Shown here one piece after another: positions 32,201 through 41,111 of a stretch of DNA of 61,052 bases (position 1 is its first letter; each line of letters begins with the position of its first letter). Both the position numbers and the translations under genes were made by a program. Source of the stretch: an uncultured Oscillibacter sp. (lineage in GTDB: Bacteria > Bacillota > Clostridia > Oscillospirales > Oscillospiraceae); the NCBI GenBank assembly GCA_910585245.1, contig CAJUCO010000011.1, positions 1 to 61,052 of the forward strand, written 5' to 3'. Below the pieces are notes generated by a model that had not been told where the DNA came from, ran no database searches, and saw nothing but the letters and a program-made list of their open reading frames with translations.

Positions 32201-33348
32201 CAAAATACGAGCTGAAAATGCCCCGCGCCGTCTACAGTGGCGAGGACGCCCTGGGGAGAATCCCGGAGATTTTCGCGGCCAACGGCGTAAAGCGCCTGGT
32301 GGTTTTCACGGATAAGGGAATTGAGGGCGCGGGACTTTTGGAGCTCCCTATGGCGAAGGTCCGGGAGACCGGGGTGGAGACCGTCATCCTGGATGATCTG
32401 CCGGCGGAGCCCTCTTACCTGGAGGCCCAGAAGCTGGTGGATCAGTGCAAAGCTTGCGGCGCGGATTTCATCATGGCCGTGGGCGGCGGCAGCGTCATGG
32501 ACACCGCCAAACTGGCCAGTATCCTGATGACGGAGGAATACGGGATCAAGGAGCTGCTGGATGAGCCGGGCCGGGCGAAGAAGTGTATGAAGACCCTGAT
32601 GATTCCCACCACGGCGGGTACCGGCTCCGAAGCTACGCCCAACGCCATTGTGGCCGTGCCGGAAAGGCAGCTCAAGGTGGGCATCGTCAACACGGAAATG
32701 ATCGCCGACTATGTGATTCTGGACGCGGTGATGATCAAGAAACTCCCCCGGAAGATCGCCGCCGCTACAGGAGTGGACGCCTTGGCCCATGCCATTGAAT
32801 GCTTTACCAGCAACAAAGCCAACCCCTTCAGCGATCTTTTCGCACTCCAGGCCCTGGACATGATTTTAAATAACTTGGAGCGGGCCTGTGACGACCCGGA
32901 GGCCATGGACGCCAAAAACACCATGCTTTTAGCCAGTTTCTACGCGGGCGTTGCCATCACCGCCTCCGGCACCACCGCCGTCCACGCTCTGAGCTATCCC
33001 TTGGGCGGTAAATACCACATTGCCCACGGCGTGTCCAACGCCATTTTGCTGGCTCCGGTGATGCGCTTCAACGAACCTGCCTGCCGCCCTCTGCTGGCAA
33101 AGGCCTATGACCGTTGCCTCAAAGGAGACGCCAAAACGGAGGAGGAGAAAAGCGCCGCCGTCATCCAGCGTCTGGAGGGCATTGTGAAACACCTGGATAT
33201 CCCCACCAGCCTCACAGAGTTCGGCGTGCCCAAGGAGGATCTGGAGGCCCTGGTGGCCTCCGGTATGGAGGTGACCCGCCTGCTGGTGAACAATATGCGT
33301 CAGGTTACGGCAGAGGACGCCCGAAAGATTTATCAGGAAGTTCTGTAA
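32194..33348 (+). CDS. Iron-containing alcohol dehydrogenase
   Basis: The 384-residue protein is a group III (Fe-type) alcohol dehydrogenase. The dinucleotide site includes VGGGSVMDTAKL near residue 93 and the PTTAGTGSEAT block near 138. The metal ligands lie in GVDALAHAIECF (His about 197) and in the SYPLGGKYHIAHG stretch near 265-277. These enzymes reduce or oxidise small aldehydes, alcohols or hydroxyacids such as glycolaldehyde, lactaldehyde or 4-hydroxybutyrate. In this operon it may dispose of an aldehyde from the DapA-like aldolase or oxidise the sugar-acid substrate (inference). Its ATG overlaps the kinase stop, so the two are translationally coupled. Confidence 0.92.
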   Translation: MLTKYELKMPRAVYSGEDALGRIPEIFAANGVKRLVVFTDKGIEGAGLLELPMAKVRETGVETVILDDLPAEPSYLEAQKLVDQCKACGADFIMAVGGGSVMDTAKLASILMTEEYGIKELLDEPGRAKKCMKTLMIPTTAGTGSEATPNAIVAVPERQLKVGIVNTEMIADYVILDAVMIKKLPRKIAAATGVDALAHAIECFTSNKANPFSDLFALQALDMILNNLERACDDPEAMDAKNTMLLASFYAGVAITASGTTAVHALSYPLGGKYHIAHGVSNAILLAPVMRFNEPACRPLLAKAYDRCLKGDAKTEEEKSAAVIQRLEGIVKHLDIPTSLTEFGVPKEDLEALVASGMEVTRLLVNNMRQVTAEDARKIYQEVL

Positions 33349-33376
33349 GCGAATTTTAAATAAGGAGCGTGCGAAC

Positions 33377-34282
33377 ATGAAAGGACTTGAGATCAAGGGT
33401 ATCATTCCCCCCGTCGTCACCCCCATGAACCCCGAAGATGAAAGCGTCAACATCCCGGAACTGCGCAACCAGATCGAACGGCAAATCGCCGGCGGCGTCC
33501 ATGGCATCTTCCCCTTTGGCACCAACGGCGAGGCCTATATCCTCAGCCTGAAGGAAAAAGAGGAGATTCTGGAGGCCACAGTGGAGCAGGTGAAAGGCCG
33601 CATCCCCATTTATGCGGGCACCGGCTGCATCTCCACCCGGGATACTGTCTACATGAGCAAGAGGGCCGAGGAAATGGGGGCCGACGTGCTGTCCATCATC
33701 ACGCCCAGCTTTGCTCTGGCCAGTCAAAAAGAGCTGTACGATCATTATTGCGAAGTTGCCAAGCACGTGAATATCCCCATTGTGCTCTACAACATTCCCG
33801 CCCGCACCGGAAACAAGTTGCTGCCGGAGACCGTGGCGAAATTGGCCAAGGATGTGGACGTGATTTTGGGGGCCAAGGACTCCAGCGGCGACCTGGACAA
33901 CCTGAAAGCCTATATTCAGCTCACCCGGGACATTGGTAAGGACTTCGCCGTTTTGGCGGGGAACGACGGCAACATTTTAAATTGCCTGAAGGCGGGGGGC
34001 GCCGGCGGCGTGGCGGGACGGGCCAACCTGTGGCCCAGGACCATTGCCTCCATCTACGATTCTTTCGTGGCAGGGGACCTGGAGAAGGCCCAGGCGGCGC
34101 AAGACGCCATTGTCGCCCTTCAGCGGGTGTTCCCCTTCGGCAATCCCAACACCATCATCAAAAAGGCTGTGGCTCTGATGGGCTATCCTGTGGGTGATTG
34201 CCGCAAACCGTTCCACTACCTCTGCGAGGAAGGGATTGAGGAACTGAAAAAGGTTCTGGAAGAGACCAAAGATCTTGGCTGA
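33377..34282 (+). CDS. Dihydrodipicolinate synthase/N-acetylneuraminate lyase family aldolase
   Basis: The 301-residue protein has the class I aldolase barrel of the DapA/NanA family. GIIPPVVTPMN is at the N-terminus, FPFGTNGEAYIL near 50 is the carboxylate-binding loop, and VLYNIPARTGN carries the Tyr of the family. The Schiff-base Lys lies in LGAKDSSGD near 165. Housekeeping DapA is possible, but the position between a Fe-ADH and PdxA2 in a sugar-acid operon points to a 2-keto-3-deoxy acid or 4-hydroxy-2-oxo acid aldolase/dehydratase. The GTNGE pattern is shared by both groups. AAGGAG lies upstream of the ATG. Confidence 0.88.
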   Translation: MKGLEIKGIIPPVVTPMNPEDESVNIPELRNQIERQIAGGVHGIFPFGTNGEAYILSLKEKEEILEATVEQVKGRIPIYAGTGCISTRDTVYMSKRAEEMGADVLSIITPSFALASQKELYDHYCEVAKHVNIPIVLYNIPARTGNKLLPETVAKLAKDVDVILGAKDSSGDLDNLKAYIQLTRDIGKDFAVLAGNDGNILNCLKAGGAGGVAGRANLWPRTIASIYDSFVAGDLEKAQAAQDAIVALQRVFPFGNPNTIIKKAVALMGYPVGDCRKPFHYLCEEGIEELKKVLEETKDLG

Positions 34283-34305
34283 TAATACGCAAGGAGGAGT
34301 ACATA

Positions 34306-35385
34306 ATGAATAAACCGATTTTGGGTATCACCATGGGCGACCCCTTCGGCAACGGCCCCGAGATCACCGTCAAAGCTCTGGCGGACAAAGGGGTCTATGA
34401 CCGCTGCCGCCCCCTGGTGGTGGGCGACGTCACCGCCATGGAGTACGCCGCCAAAGTGGCGAAAAAGGTCTCCGGCGTGGATATGAAAATCCGGGGTATC
34501 CAGGCTGTCAGCGAGGCCAACTATGAATATGGCGTCATCGACGTATACGACCTGGGTCTTGTCAAGGCGGCGGACATTCCCGGCGACCCGGAAAACCCCA
34601 AGCCCTTTGGCCTGGGAGCTACAGCCCTGGGCGGCGAGGCGGCCTTCCAGTATGTGAAAAAGGTCATTGAGCTGGCTATGGCCGGGGAAGTGGACGCCAC
34701 GGTTACCAACGCCCTGAGCAAAGAAGCCATCAATATGGCGGACCACCACTACTCTGGACACACGGAAATCTACGCGGACTACACCAAAACTTCCAAGTAT
34801 ACCATGATGCTGGCCCACGAGGAGCTGCGCGTCGTTCATGTCTCTACTCACGTCTCCCTGCGGGAGGCCTGTGACCGGGTGAAGAAGGACCGGGTTTTGG
34901 ACGTCATCCGGATTGCCAACGAGGGATGCAAGGCCATTGGTATCAAAGAACCCAAAATTGCGGTGGCCGGACTGAACCCCCACTGCGGCGAAAACGGTAT
35001 GTTTGGCCGGGAGGAAATCGAGGAAATTCAGCCCGCCATTGACCAGGCTATGGCCGAGGGGATCATCATCCCCGAAAAGAAGCCCACCCCGCCGGACACC
35101 GTCTTTTCCAAGGCCCTTGGCGGCTGGTACGATATTGTGGTGGTTATGTACCACGATCAGGGCCACATCCCCCTGAAGGTCAAAGGCTTTGTCTACAACA
35201 AGGCCGAGGGCCACTGGGACGCAGTGGCCGGCGTAAACGTCACGTTGGGCCTGCCCATCATCCGGGCCAGCGTGGACCACGGCACGGGCTTTGGCCACGC
35301 CGGAGACGGACACGCCAACGAACTGAGCCTGGTAAACGCCATGGACTACGGAATCCGCATGGCCAACGCCAAGGCGGAGAAGTGA
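34306..35385 (+). CDS. pdxA2: PdxA2-like 4-phospho-sugar-acid dehydrogenase
   Basis: The 359-residue protein is of the PdxA family: GITMGDPFGNGPEI at the N-terminus, HYSGHTEIYADYT near 148 and CGENGMFGREE. The metal/substrate block MYHDQGHIPLKVKGF lies near 285 and DHGTGFGHAG near 330. True PdxA makes pyridoxal phosphate precursors; PdxA2 acts on D-threonate or erythronate 4-phosphate, giving dihydroxyacetone phosphate and CO2. The DUF1537 kinase in the same operon favours the PdxA2 role. The variant DHGTGFGHAG, where standard PdxA has DHGTAFDIAG, agrees with a catabolic paralogue. CAAGGAGG precedes the ATG. Confidence 0.9.
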   Translation: MNKPILGITMGDPFGNGPEITVKALADKGVYDRCRPLVVGDVTAMEYAAKVAKKVSGVDMKIRGIQAVSEANYEYGVIDVYDLGLVKAADIPGDPENPKPFGLGATALGGEAAFQYVKKVIELAMAGEVDATVTNALSKEAINMADHHYSGHTEIYADYTKTSKYTMMLAHEELRVVHVSTHVSLREACDRVKKDRVLDVIRIANEGCKAIGIKEPKIAVAGLNPHCGENGMFGREEIEEIQPAIDQAMAEGIIIPEKKPTPPDTVFSKALGGWYDIVVVMYHDQGHIPLKVKGFVYNKAEGHWDAVAGVNVTLGLPIIRASVDHGTGFGHAGDGHANELSLVNAMDYGIRMANAKAEK

Positions 35386-35454
35386 TTTGCCCCGTCTTAC
35401 CCCGGCAAAGCCGGTGAAGAATAGCCACTTAAAAATTTGAAAGGAAGAACGATC

Positions 35455-36549
35455 ATGAAGAAAGTATTTGCTCTTATCCTGACCCTGGCGCTGGCGTTAA
35501 GCCTGGCTGCTTGCGGTGGCAACCAAGGAAACGATGCCCTTCCCGCCGACAGCGGTTCTCAGTCCTCCGGCGACGCCGGTTCTTCCGGTTCCGGCGACGG
35601 TGGCCTTACAGGCCCCGTGAACCTGACCTTCGCGGCTCAGGAAGTGGGTACCGGCGCCTACACCATTGCCACGGCGCTCCAGTCCGCCATGATGAAGGGG
35701 CTGCCCGCCGGTTCCACCATCGACCTGACCACCAACTCTCCCGGCGGCGTGGGCGCCCCTGTGTTGATCCAAAACGAAGAATGCGACATCATTGTTGCCA
35801 ATGCCGGTCCTTCCCAGTGGAGCTATGAACGTTCCCCCAGCGACTACGATTTTGGCGGTTGCACGGATATCACCACCCTGGGCGGCGGACTGGGCCACAC
35901 TTTCACCAACGTCATGTTTACCCAAAAGTTTGTGGATGACACCGGCTATACCTCCCTGGAACAGGTCATTGCCGACAAGTATCCCATCAAACTCATTACG
36001 AAGACCAACGGTTCCCTGGGAGAGCTGACCGCCGAGCGGGTGATCGAGGCTTGCGGCATCACCGTGGAGGAGTTCTTGAGCTTTGCCACCTGGGAGAAAA
36101 CCGGCGGCGACGCCATTAAGAGCGGCCTGCAAGACGACCTGTATGACATGACTATTGACCACATTGAGGCGGGACAGGCCAATACGACCGAACTGTGCCT
36201 GACCCACGATATGTACTGTGTCCAGCTGGCGGACGAGACCCTGGCCAATATGGAGGAAATGGGCTACGCGCCTATTATCATGGAGGCCGGTACCTGGAAC
36301 AAACAGGATACCGACATCAAGTCCATGGGCTCTCAGCAAAACATTCTGGTTCCCGCCAGCATGGACGAGGACTTGGCCTATGCGCTGACCAAGGCTGTGT
36401 GTGAGAACAAGGCCGATCTGGCTTCCGCGGTGGCTTCCATGAGCTACTTTGATCCCGCCGTTGCCGGCACCGCTCCCTTTGCGGGTTGCCCCTTGCATCC
36501 AGGCGCCGCCCGCTACTATGAGGAGATGGGCTATGACTATGCGTCCTGA
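35455..36549 (+). CDS. TAXI-family TRAP transporter substrate-binding lipoprotein
   Basis: The 364-residue protein has a lipoprotein signal (LALALSLAACGGN, lipobox cysteine near residue 21) and a Ser/Gly-rich linker. The TAXI fold follows: FAAQEVGTGAYTIATALQSAM near residue 65, NSPGGVGAPVLIQNEECDIIVANAG and a GGLGHTFTNVMF block. It binds the transported acid outside the membrane and delivers it to the fused TRAP permease encoded 0.9 kb downstream. TAXI proteins usually bind small carboxylates such as glutamate or 2-oxoglutarate, and here a sugar acid is likely from context. GAAAGGAAG precedes the ATG at 35455. Confidence 0.92.
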   Translation: MKKVFALILTLALALSLAACGGNQGNDALPADSGSQSSGDAGSSGSGDGGLTGPVNLTFAAQEVGTGAYTIATALQSAMMKGLPAGSTIDLTTNSPGGVGAPVLIQNEECDIIVANAGPSQWSYERSPSDYDFGGCTDITTLGGGLGHTFTNVMFTQKFVDDTGYTSLEQVIADKYPIKLITKTNGSLGELTAERVIEACGITVEEFLSFATWEKTGGDAIKSGLQDDLYDMTIDHIEAGQANTTELCLTHDMYCVQLADETLANMEEMGYAPIIMEAGTWNKQDTDIKSMGSQQNILVPASMDEDLAYALTKAVCENKADLASAVASMSYFDPAVAGTAPFAGCPLHPGAARYYEEMGYDYAS

Positions 36550-36574
36550 GTTTCCGGCGTGACGCGAAATTGCA

Positions 36575-37327
36575 ATGGCTGATTTACTGAAAGGGCAGGC
36601 CGCCATTGTCACGGGTTCCTCCCGTGGCATTGGCAGGGCCATCGCCCTGGCCTTTGCCCGGAACGGCGCGGACGTGGTGATCCACGGCACGCGCGAGGAG
36701 GCCTTGAAGACGCTGAGAGAGGAGATTACGGCGCTGGGTGTCCGCTGTGAGTGCGTGGCGGGAGACATCGGACTTTATGCCACTGCGGAACAGCTGGCTG
36801 AGACCTGCGTGCGCGCCTATGGGAAAATTGACACGCTGGTCAACAATGCCGGGATCAACAGCCGTCACACCTTTGCCGAGGTGACGCCGGAGGAGTGGGA
36901 CGCGATGCTGCGGACCAACCTGACCAGCGCCTTTTATACCTGCAAATGCGTGGTGCCCTATATGCTGGAGCGGGGGAGCGGCAGCATCGTCAATATGTCC
37001 TCCTCCGCGGGAAAAACCGCCCATCCCAACGCCGCCGTGTGCTACGGTGTTTCCAAGGCGGGTATCAATTCCCTGACCCAGAAACTGGCCTATGACTTGG
37101 CGCCCAAGGGCATCCGTGTCAACGCGGTTTGCCCGGGTCCCATTGAGACCGATATGTCCCGGCAGTGGACCGCTGAGTATCGGGAAAAGGTGTTTTCCAG
37201 CATTCCCCTGCGCCGCCTGGGCCGGGATACCGACGTGGCCAACGTTGCGGTGTTCCTGGCGTCGGAGATGTCGGCCTTTGTTGTGGGGGAGTCCATCAAC
37301 GTCAACGGCGGCAAGTATATGAACTGA
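36575..37327 (+). CDS. SDR family oxidoreductase (FabG-like)
   Basis: The 250-residue enzyme is a classical short-chain dehydrogenase/reductase. It has the glycine-rich GSSRGIGRA near residue 14, NNAGIN near 89, catalytic Ser in IVNMSSSAGK near 140 and YGVSKAG (Tyr/Lys) near 155. CPGPIETDMS and a C-terminal FVVGESINVNGGKYMN complete the fold. The substrate is probably a hydroxy acid or ketone of the same pathway (sugar-acid dehydrogenase), because it is sandwiched between the two parts of the TAXI transporter. A housekeeping 3-oxoacyl-ACP reductase role is less likely given the context. The ribosome binding site is weak. Confidence 0.92.
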   Translation: MADLLKGQAAIVTGSSRGIGRAIALAFARNGADVVIHGTREEALKTLREEITALGVRCECVAGDIGLYATAEQLAETCVRAYGKIDTLVNNAGINSRHTFAEVTPEEWDAMLRTNLTSAFYTCKCVVPYMLERGSGSIVNMSSSAGKTAHPNAAVCYGVSKAGINSLTQKLAYDLAPKGIRVNAVCPGPIETDMSRQWTAEYREKVFSSIPLRRLGRDTDVANVAVFLASEMSAFVVGESINVNGGKYMN

Positions 37328-37359
37328 CACACCCCAGCAACTCCACGGCAGCGTGGAAG

Positions 37360-37396
37360 AACCGGGCGGGAGCGCCCGCCCGGTTTTCTGTTTTTA
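37360..37396 (+). terminator. Strong terminator inside the TRAP cluster
   Basis: AACCGGGCGGG (37360-37370) pairs with CCCGCCCGGTT (37375-37385), loop AGCG, followed by TTCTGTTTTT. It would limit read-through from the SDR gene into the permease gene and set different levels of binding protein and permease. Confidence 0.8.
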
Positions 37397-37431
37397 CCTG
37401 ATGTGTGACTTCTGTTTAAGGAGGACTGACC

Positions 37432-39429
37432 TTGGAAACGAAAAAGAACTTGAATGTGCGGACCGCTGCGGCCATCGTGGTGACCGTCATATTCTTTGCG
37501 TTCCAGATGTATATTGCGTTGGTGAAGCAGTTTAACCCCATGCTTCAAAGCCCTCTGCATCTGGTTTTTGCGCTGACCCTTGTGTTTATATATTTTCCGG
37601 CAGACTATAATTACAAGAAAAAGATCCGCAAGGCGGCGGAGGCCGAGGGGAGAATCCCGGACGCCGGACTGATAAACAAGCGCGCCTGGATGAACTGGCT
37701 GGATATTCCCGCCTTCGTAGGGATCGCCTATATCCTCTGGTATGTCCTGACGCAATACAGCCGCCTGAGCGACTTTATCGTCAGCATTTCCCCGGTGTAT
37801 GCCATCGACTATATCTGCATGGTGGTGTGTATTGTCCTTCTCCTGTTGGCGGTTTACCGGACCCTGGGCATCATGCTGGCGGCCTTTATCGCCGTGTTCA
37901 TTGTCTACGCCTGGACCGCCCAGTATCTGCCCGGCATTTTGTACACCAAGCCCAAGTCCAGCTGGCTCCGCTTCCTGAACCAGTTCACGGCGGGTATGGT
38001 GATGACCCAGAGCGGCATTTTTGGCACGCCCCTTCTGACCAGCGCGAACACGCTGTTCTACTTCATGGTGTTTGGCGCGTTCTTTTCCACCATGGGCGGC
38101 GGTCAGCTGCTGATTGATATTGGTATGAAGTTGTCCAACAAATCCTCCGGCGGCCCTGCCAAGGCGGCGGTGCTGTCCTCCGGGTTGATGGGCATGATCT
38201 CCGGTTCTGCTGTGGCCAATGTGGCCACGACCGGCGTCATGACAATTCCCATGATGAAACGGATTGGCTATGAGCCGGAAGAGGCCGGCGCGGTGGAAGC
38301 GGTTGCCTCTACCGGCGGTCAGATTATGCCTCCTATTATGGGCGTCGGCGCCTTCATCATGGCCGAGATGCTGGGAATCAGCTATATGAAAGTGGCGGTG
38401 GCGGCCATTGTGCCCGCCCTGGCGTATTACTTCGCGGTGTTTGTCCTGGTGGACCGCATTGCCGCCAAGCGGGCGGCCAACATCGACACCAGTGTGGACG
38501 CCGCCATCAAGGTCGAGCGCAAGGTTCTGCCCCGGCTGTATCTGCTTTTGCCCGCCCTGCTGCTGGTGATCTGGATTATCCGTGGCGCGTCGCTGATGCG
38601 GGCCGGTATGATCGGCATATTTACGTGTGTTGCCTGTGATATCGTCAACTATTTTGTCAACAAAGAGGACTTCATCGACCTGAAGGGCCTGGGAGCGTGC
38701 TGCATGGACGGCGCGAAACAGGCCGCCAGCATTGCAATTCCCACCGCAGCCTGCGGAATTATTATCAACGTAGTCACCGGGCAGACCTCTCTGGCCACCA
38801 ACCTCTCCAATCTCATCAGCGCCCTGGGCACGGAGAATCTGTTCGTGGCCCTTTTGATCGCCATGGTGGGTTGTATGTTGCTGGGTATGGCGCTGCCCAC
38901 AGTGGCGGCCTACCTGGTGGGCGTTATCCTCTTTGTCCCCTGCATCCGCCCGATCCTGATTGCCGGCGGCTTGGCCGACGCCACCGCCAACCTCTGCGCC
39001 AATATGTTTGTATTCTACTACGGCATCATGGCCCAGATCACGCCGCCTGTGTGTGTTGCGTCCTATACGGCGGCGGGTATCGCAGACGGAAACGCCATGA
39101 AGACCGGCCTTAAGGGGTTCACCTTTGCCATGGTGGGCTTTATGGTTCCCTTTGTCTTTGTCTACAATCCGCCTATCTTGATGCAAGGCACACTGGCCGA
39201 GATTGCCGTCGCGGTTGCGCAACTGGCCCTGGGCACCTATTTCCTGGCGGTCATGGTGGCGGGGTTCTTCAAGTGCAACCTGAACAAAGTGGAACGCGCC
39301 GGCCTGCTGGCTGCAGCCCTGTGCCTGATTGCTCCGGAGATCATCAGCTCCATGGTGGGTGTGGTTCTGGGTGTCGTCTTGCTGGTGCTTAATGCCGGCA
39401 GGGGCCGGAAGGCCGCCGTATCCACCTGA
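37432..39429 (+). CDS. TRAP transporter permease, fused small and large subunits (TAXI type)
   Basis: The 665-residue membrane protein has about 17 predicted helices. The N-terminal 200 residues correspond to the small DctQ-like part and the rest to the DctM-like large subunit, with the TRAP-specific MISGSAVANVATTGVMTIPMMKRIGY and GGQIMPPIMGVGAFIMAEMLG segments (about residues 258-310). This fused form is the rule for TAXI systems. It uses a sodium or proton gradient to import the ligand delivered by the binding protein. The start is TTG at 37432, 8 bases after AAGGAGG. No alternative ATG has a better site. Confidence 0.93.
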   Translation: METKKNLNVRTAAAIVVTVIFFAFQMYIALVKQFNPMLQSPLHLVFALTLVFIYFPADYNYKKKIRKAAEAEGRIPDAGLINKRAWMNWLDIPAFVGIAYILWYVLTQYSRLSDFIVSISPVYAIDYICMVVCIVLLLLAVYRTLGIMLAAFIAVFIVYAWTAQYLPGILYTKPKSSWLRFLNQFTAGMVMTQSGIFGTPLLTSANTLFYFMVFGAFFSTMGGGQLLIDIGMKLSNKSSGGPAKAAVLSSGLMGMISGSAVANVATTGVMTIPMMKRIGYEPEEAGAVEAVASTGGQIMPPIMGVGAFIMAEMLGISYMKVAVAAIVPALAYYFAVFVLVDRIAAKRAANIDTSVDAAIKVERKVLPRLYLLLPALLLVIWIIRGASLMRAGMIGIFTCVACDIVNYFVNKEDFIDLKGLGACCMDGAKQAASIAIPTAACGIIINVVTGQTSLATNLSNLISALGTENLFVALLIAMVGCMLLGMALPTVAAYLVGVILFVPCIRPILIAGGLADATANLCANMFVFYYGIMAQITPPVCVASYTAAGIADGNAMKTGLKGFTFAMVGFMVPFVFVYNPPILMQGTLAEIAVAVAQLALGTYFLAVMVAGFFKCNLNKVERAGLLAAALCLIAPEIISSMVGVVLGVVLLVLNAGRGRKAAVST

Positions 39430-39470
39430 CGTTCTGAGTAGCGCTGACTTTATTTAGAAAGGCTGATTTT

Positions 39471-40631
39471 ATGAAAAACCCCGTCCTGCCCGGCTTGACT
39501 TATGACGGTGTTCTCTATGAGAACCCGGAAATGGGCACTGTAGAGGCCGTCATTCCCCCAGGCGTCCACCCCACCTGCCATTCCCCCGCCACGTTGGAGT
39601 TGCCGGACGGCAGTCTCCTTTGCTGCTGGTTTGCCGGCACCTATGAGGGTAGCGCCGATGTGCACATTGTCTGTGCCCGCCTTTCCAAAGGGGCGGACCG
39701 CTGGACGGAGCCGGTGGACATCTCCGGCGATCCCCAGCGCAGCGAGCAAAATCCCTCCTTGTTTCTGAGTCCCGACGGAGCCGTGTGGGCTATGTACACT
39801 GCCCAGAAGGACCGGGAGGCGGGAAAGGACAATATGCAGTTCACCTCCCAAGTTCGTCTCCAGAAGAGTACGGACGGCGGCTTGACCTGGGGGCCCTATG
39901 AGACCATCTTCCCCCGGGAGGGCACCTTCTGCCGTCAGGCGATCCAGGTACTTTCCAACGGGCGGTGGATCTTTGCCAACTGGCTTTGTACGGACTCTGT
40001 GGACGGCCTCTCCGGGGACCCTACGGCGTTCCAGGTTTCCGACGACCAGGGGAAGACGTGGCGGCAGGTGGATATGCCAAGGAGCAACGGCCGGGTTCAC
40101 GCCAACGTGGTGGAGCTGGAAAACGGCCACCTGGCAGCCTTTATGCGGGATCGTGAGGCGGCGAATATCTACCGCAGCGAGTCCTTCGACTGGGGAGACA
40201 CTTGGTCGGAGCCCAAACCCACTCCGCTGCCCAACAACAACTCCAGTATCAGCGCCATCCGCCTTCAAAGCGGGCGCATTGCCATTGCGTACAACCCCAC
40301 CTGCACCCCGGAGCCCAGCCCCGGCAAAGCGGCTTGGCCGGGATTGCGGTGCCCTGTGGCCGTGGCCCTCAGCGAGGACGGCGGCCTCACCTTCCCCCTG
40401 ATCCGCTGGATGGAGCGGGGCGAGGGCTTTGTGGGGGATGAGAATAAAACCAATAACAAACAGTATGAATATCCCCACATCATGCAAAGCGCAGACGGGC
40501 GGATTCACCTGACTTACGCCGCCTTCACCCGGAAGGCCATCAAATACGTCAGCTTCACCGAGGCGGACGTCCTGGGGACCAAGCGGGAGACGGTGGGCCT
40601 CTACAATCCCACCGCCGCCCAGTCCAGGTGA
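39471..40631 (+). CDS. BNR-repeat sialidase-like protein
   Basis: The 386-residue protein has a beta-propeller pattern with Asp-box motifs (STDGGLTWG near residue 125, SDDQGKTW near 188, SEDGGLTF near 303). It also carries FRIP-like surroundings such as SPATLELPDGSLLCCWFAG. This assigns it to the exo-alpha-sialidase-like superfamily. There is no signal peptide or anchor, so it should act in the cytosol, which is unusual for a true sialidase. It may hydrolyse or rearrange an imported glycoside or sugar acid. Together with the TAXI transporter and DapA/NanA-like aldolase this raises a sialic-acid-like or uronate-like substrate, but the kinase and epimerase of the Nan pathway are absent. Confidence 0.8.
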   Translation: MKNPVLPGLTYDGVLYENPEMGTVEAVIPPGVHPTCHSPATLELPDGSLLCCWFAGTYEGSADVHIVCARLSKGADRWTEPVDISGDPQRSEQNPSLFLSPDGAVWAMYTAQKDREAGKDNMQFTSQVRLQKSTDGGLTWGPYETIFPREGTFCRQAIQVLSNGRWIFANWLCTDSVDGLSGDPTAFQVSDDQGKTWRQVDMPRSNGRVHANVVELENGHLAAFMRDREAANIYRSESFDWGDTWSEPKPTPLPNNNSSISAIRLQSGRIAIAYNPTCTPEPSPGKAAWPGLRCPVAVALSEDGGLTFPLIRWMERGEGFVGDENKTNNKQYEYPHIMQSADGRIHLTYAAFTRKAIKYVSFTEADVLGTKRETVGLYNPTAAQSR

Positions 40632-40632
40632 C

Positions 40633-40661
40633 TTGCATTTTTTCAAGAAAAGGGGTATCAT
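40633..40661 (+). promoter_or_regulatory. Promoter for the VOC protein/AEC transporter genes
   Basis: TTGCAT (40633-40638) and TATCAT (40656-40661) are 17 bases apart, immediately after the sialidase-like gene. Confidence 0.6.
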
Positions 40662-40672
40662 AACACCGAAAG

Positions 40673-40702
40673 CGCCCGCCCCGGACGGTGGCGGGCGTTT
40701 TC
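40673..40702 (+). terminator. Hairpin at the end of the sialidase-like gene
   Basis: CGCCCGCC (40673-40680) pairs with GGCGGGCG (40690-40697), followed by TTTTCTC. It lies just downstream of the promoter above, so it can end upstream transcripts and also forms the 5' end of the new one. Confidence 0.6.
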
Positions 40703-40720
40703 TCAAAACAGGAGAGTTTG

Positions 40721-41071
40721 ATGATGGAAAACACGTTTGAGCTGGTACACATTGGCGTCAATACCTTAAATCCCGAGGAGGCGGACAAGCTGGCGAAGCT
40801 GCTGAGCCTGATGTTCAACCTGACGCCCCGCCACGGGCAAAAGTCCGAGTTTGCCGGAAGTTATTTTGAGTGCATGAAGGCTCCCTTCCTGGGGACCCAC
40901 GGCCATGTGGCTATGGCCACGCCGGACCTGCCCGCCGCTGTGGAGGAATTGAAGGGGAAGGGCTTTGCTTTCAACATGGACACCGCCGCCTATAACGAGG
41001 ACGGAAAATTAAAAAACGTCTACCTGGAGGGCGAATACGGCGGCTTCGCCATTCACATTCTACAAAAGTGA
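40721..41071 (+). CDS. Stand-alone VOC-fold protein resembling the C-terminal domain of KHG/KDPG aldolases
   Basis: The 116-residue protein begins ENTFELVHIGVNTLNPEEAD and has FAGSYFECMKAPFLGTHGHVAM and LEGEYGGFAIHIL. This vicinal-oxygen-chelate pattern is one I recognise as the extra C-terminal domain attached to some clostridial 2-keto-3-deoxy-6-phosphogluconate/2-keto-4-hydroxyglutarate aldolases. Here it is a free protein with its own AGGAG ribosome binding site and no aldolase partner. It could bind a metal and a keto acid. Its place beside a sugar-acid cluster supports a link to 2-keto-3-deoxy acids. ATG 40724 is an equally good start. Confidence 0.72.
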   Translation: MMENTFELVHIGVNTLNPEEADKLAKLLSLMFNLTPRHGQKSEFAGSYFECMKAPFLGTHGHVAMATPDLPAAVEELKGKGFAFNMDTAAYNEDGKLKNVYLEGEYGGFAIHILQK

Positions 41072-41111
41072 GCTGAGAATTTATCCGGCGGGGAGAGGAA
41101 GGAGCGGTAAG

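Noticed and set aside
37090..39222. 710-codon minus-strand frame
   Set aside because: Antisense to the SDR and TRAP permease genes; His/Gly/Asn-rich composition without domains.
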